Assembly: GCF_018343535.1 (NCBI RefSeq)
Contig: NZ_JAGYPF010000001.1
Span: forward strand, 1,612,001-1,676,000
Length of the DNA stretch: 64,000 bases
From: Neobacillus rhizophilus
Lineage (GTDB): Bacteria > Bacillota > Bacilli > Bacillales > Cytobacillaceae
Reading direction: 5' to 3'
The position numbers were made by a program, and so were the translations under genes. Below, piece by piece: positions 62,974 through 64,000 of this stretch. Under the pieces are notes generated by a model. That model worked only from the letters and a program-made list of their open reading frames with translations, was not told the origin of the DNA and did not search any database. Numbering within the stretch: position 1 is the stretch's first letter; the number at the start of each line of letters is the position of its first letter.

Positions 62974-63756
62974 TTAGTATTTGGCATTATAAATGGATAC
63001 ATACGGATTAAAATCATTAAAACGGTACAGCTGTGCTTTATTCTTTGACCAACGATTAGTTTTTTGCGGCTCTCCATCCTTCTCTACTTTTTCAATAAAA
63101 GGGAGAGTTGGGGCCTTTCTAAAAAATTGCGAGTCAAGCTTTAGCCAAGGCTCATCCATCACTGTTAGCAACACACCTTGCAGCTCAGATAGAACAAATT
63201 CCTTTGGTAAAAAGTTTTTGGCGAGGGTTGTTAATGACATATCCTTTTTGATAAACCACAAAGCATCATCAATTATTTGCTTGTGATCAAAAGCGAGGTC
63301 CAACTGAAACACTTCATCCATTGAGAATAGCTCTACCTCCTCTGCATCGTCTGCAGCTTTCCTTTTAACCAGCTTACTCTCCGGAACAATCGCATAATGA
63401 GCGTTCGATATGATCCAGCCGCGCTTGTCACGCCCAAATTTGTCATATACTTCATAGTGCTTGATTTTTAATCCTGCTACTCCAGTTTCTTCTCTTAACT
63501 CGCGAACGGCTGCATCATAGGCAGTTTCCTCTGGCTTAATAAAGCCGCCAGGCAAAGCCCATTTCCCCCCTTCGATATTGGGGTCACCTTCTTTCGTCCG
63601 CTCCGCTCGTTTTATCAGCATGATTTTTAATGTTTTTTGAGGCGGCTTATAAGGGCCCACTTCCGTTGAAATAATCGTAAAAACGGCAATATCACTCGTA
63701 TATCCATCAGGAGTCCGATATTTGCTCACATCATAATTTAACAAAGTCTCGCTCAC
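62974..63756 (-). CDS. Nudix hydrolase-like regulator of NAD metabolism (NrtR type)
   Basis: 260 residues. N-terminal Nudix domain with an intact Nudix box (GGFIKPEETAYDAAVREL followed by REETGV, near residues 70-93) and a C-terminal winged helix-like part (about 180-260, FFRKAPTLPFIEKVEKDG and TNRWSKNKAQLYRF). This two-part layout is that of NrtR, a repressor that senses ADP-ribose. The full Nudix box suggests hydrolase activity may be retained. Upstream of pnuC-nadR and preceded by the same palindrome, so autoregulated. Confidence 0.87.
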   Translation of the reverse strand: MSETLLNYDVSKYRTPDGYTSDIAVFTIISTEVGPYKPPQKTLKIMLIKRAERTKEGDPNIEGGKWALPGGFIKPEETAYDAAVRELREETGVAGLKIKHYEVYDKFGRDKRGWIISNAHYAIVPESKLVKRKAADDAEEVELFSMDEVFQLDLAFDHKQIIDDALWFIKKDMSLTTLAKNFLPKEFVLSELQGVLLTVMDEPWLKLDSQFFRKAPTLPFIEKVEKDGEPQKTNRWSKNKAQLYRFNDFNPYVSIYNAKY

Positions 63757-63775
63757 CTATTTCTGTTGTTTTATT

Positions 63776-63794
63776 AATTAACATTTTGTTAATT
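63776..63794. promoter_or_regulatory. NrtR-type operator upstream of the Nudix gene
   Basis: 19-bp palindrome AATTAACATTTTGTTAATT, 19 bp upstream of the Nudix gene. Arms AATTAACA and TGTTAATT equal those of the pnuC operator; only the middle three bases differ. Confidence 0.82.
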
Positions 63795-63945
63795 GTTATT
63801 TATATAATATCACTTGTTTCCACTCCATGTTACATAAATTGTTCGACAAAAAGCGATACTTATTGGGTAAGGAGAATATTAGAAATTTATAATGGTAGAA
63901 TAATATAATAGAAGTGGATATTAAATTGAGACAAGGAGGCTAGTT

Positions 63946-64000
63946 ATGGAGACAATCAATTTGCAAAAGAAATCTGTCAAAGTTGTTTTGGAAAAGAAGA
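63946..64000 (+). CDS. N-terminus of an unidentified protein, cut by window edge
   Basis: ATG 63946 after AAGGAGG starts 18 residues, METINLQKKSVKVVLEKK, then the window ends. The pattern INLQKK-SVKVVLEKK is like the start of TerD/tellurium-resistance or VWA-domain stress proteins in Bacillus, but 18 residues are too few for a call. Confidence 0.6.
   Translation, partial: METINLQKKSVKVVLEKK

Overview
This 64 kb window reads as chromosome of a spore-forming, low-to-moderate GC Bacillaceae member, probably a Neobacillus/Mesobacillus-type soil Bacillus. That placement is inferred from gene content and neighbourhood, not from a search. Support comes from strong AGGAGG-type ribosome binding sites, the prkA/yhbH and trmL/yhbB/queG neighbourhood known from Bacillus subtilis, YjcZ-type sporulation microproteins, a KinB-like membrane kinase, CcpA-type cre boxes and thioredoxin-coupled ArsC.

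Layout, left part. 1-7.2 kb is a minus-strand hexuronate locus: partial uxaC behind twin palindromic operators, a YesM/YesN-type two-component system, and a DctPMQ-type TRAP transporter. 7.4-10.2 kb holds a small membrane protein, a KinB-like kinase and a CAP-domain lipoprotein. 10.3-16 kb is the N-acetylglucosamine regulon (nagA-nagB-nagR-SIS protein, divergent nagE) with two NagR-type operators. 16.5-21.3 kb is a RpiR-regulated set (M20 amidohydrolase, amino-acid permease, MenC-like racemase) that fits use of N-acylated amino acids. 21.4-28.9 kb is the conserved core (yhbH, prkA, trmL, amidase, queG, B3/B4 protein, tRNA-Gly).

Right part. 29-46 kb is accessory and partly decayed: a GpsA-like dehydrogenase, a lipase-like hydrolase, an FAD dehydrogenase, a sigma/anti-sigma remnant, a thioesterase, RidA, two EamA transporters, a truncated DinB, a methyltransferase, a diaminopropionate cluster and a frameshifted AraC regulator. 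46-50.6 kb is an arsenic-related island: arsN-like acetyltransferase, a MarR repressor with its palindrome repeated before the next genes, a UPF0718/ArsP-type permease flanked by tiny paired-cysteine proteins, and convergent arsR-acr3-arsC. 50.9-60.5 kb carries rph, a DUF3888 protein, a VOC protein, small unknown proteins, a PbuE-like exporter and a LysR/MFS pair. 61-64 kb is an NrtR-pnuC-nadR NAD salvage locus with two matching operators, followed by the start of another gene.

Most unusual content. (1) The MarR-operator/paired-cysteine microprotein/permease unit at 46.8-48.6 kb. (2) Five intergenic tandem arrays with no sequence in common but regular periods: two with an exact 21-bp period (16.2-16.5 kb), one with an exact 52-bp period over ten units (60.6-61.1 kb), and two with about 52 bp (26.7 and 38.4 kb). 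The 52-bp units fold as hairpins, and the best array shows compensatory changes. Several small genes (25101, 31584, 47325, 48453, 57653 and others) and five decayed or fragmentary genes were read directly from the sequence.
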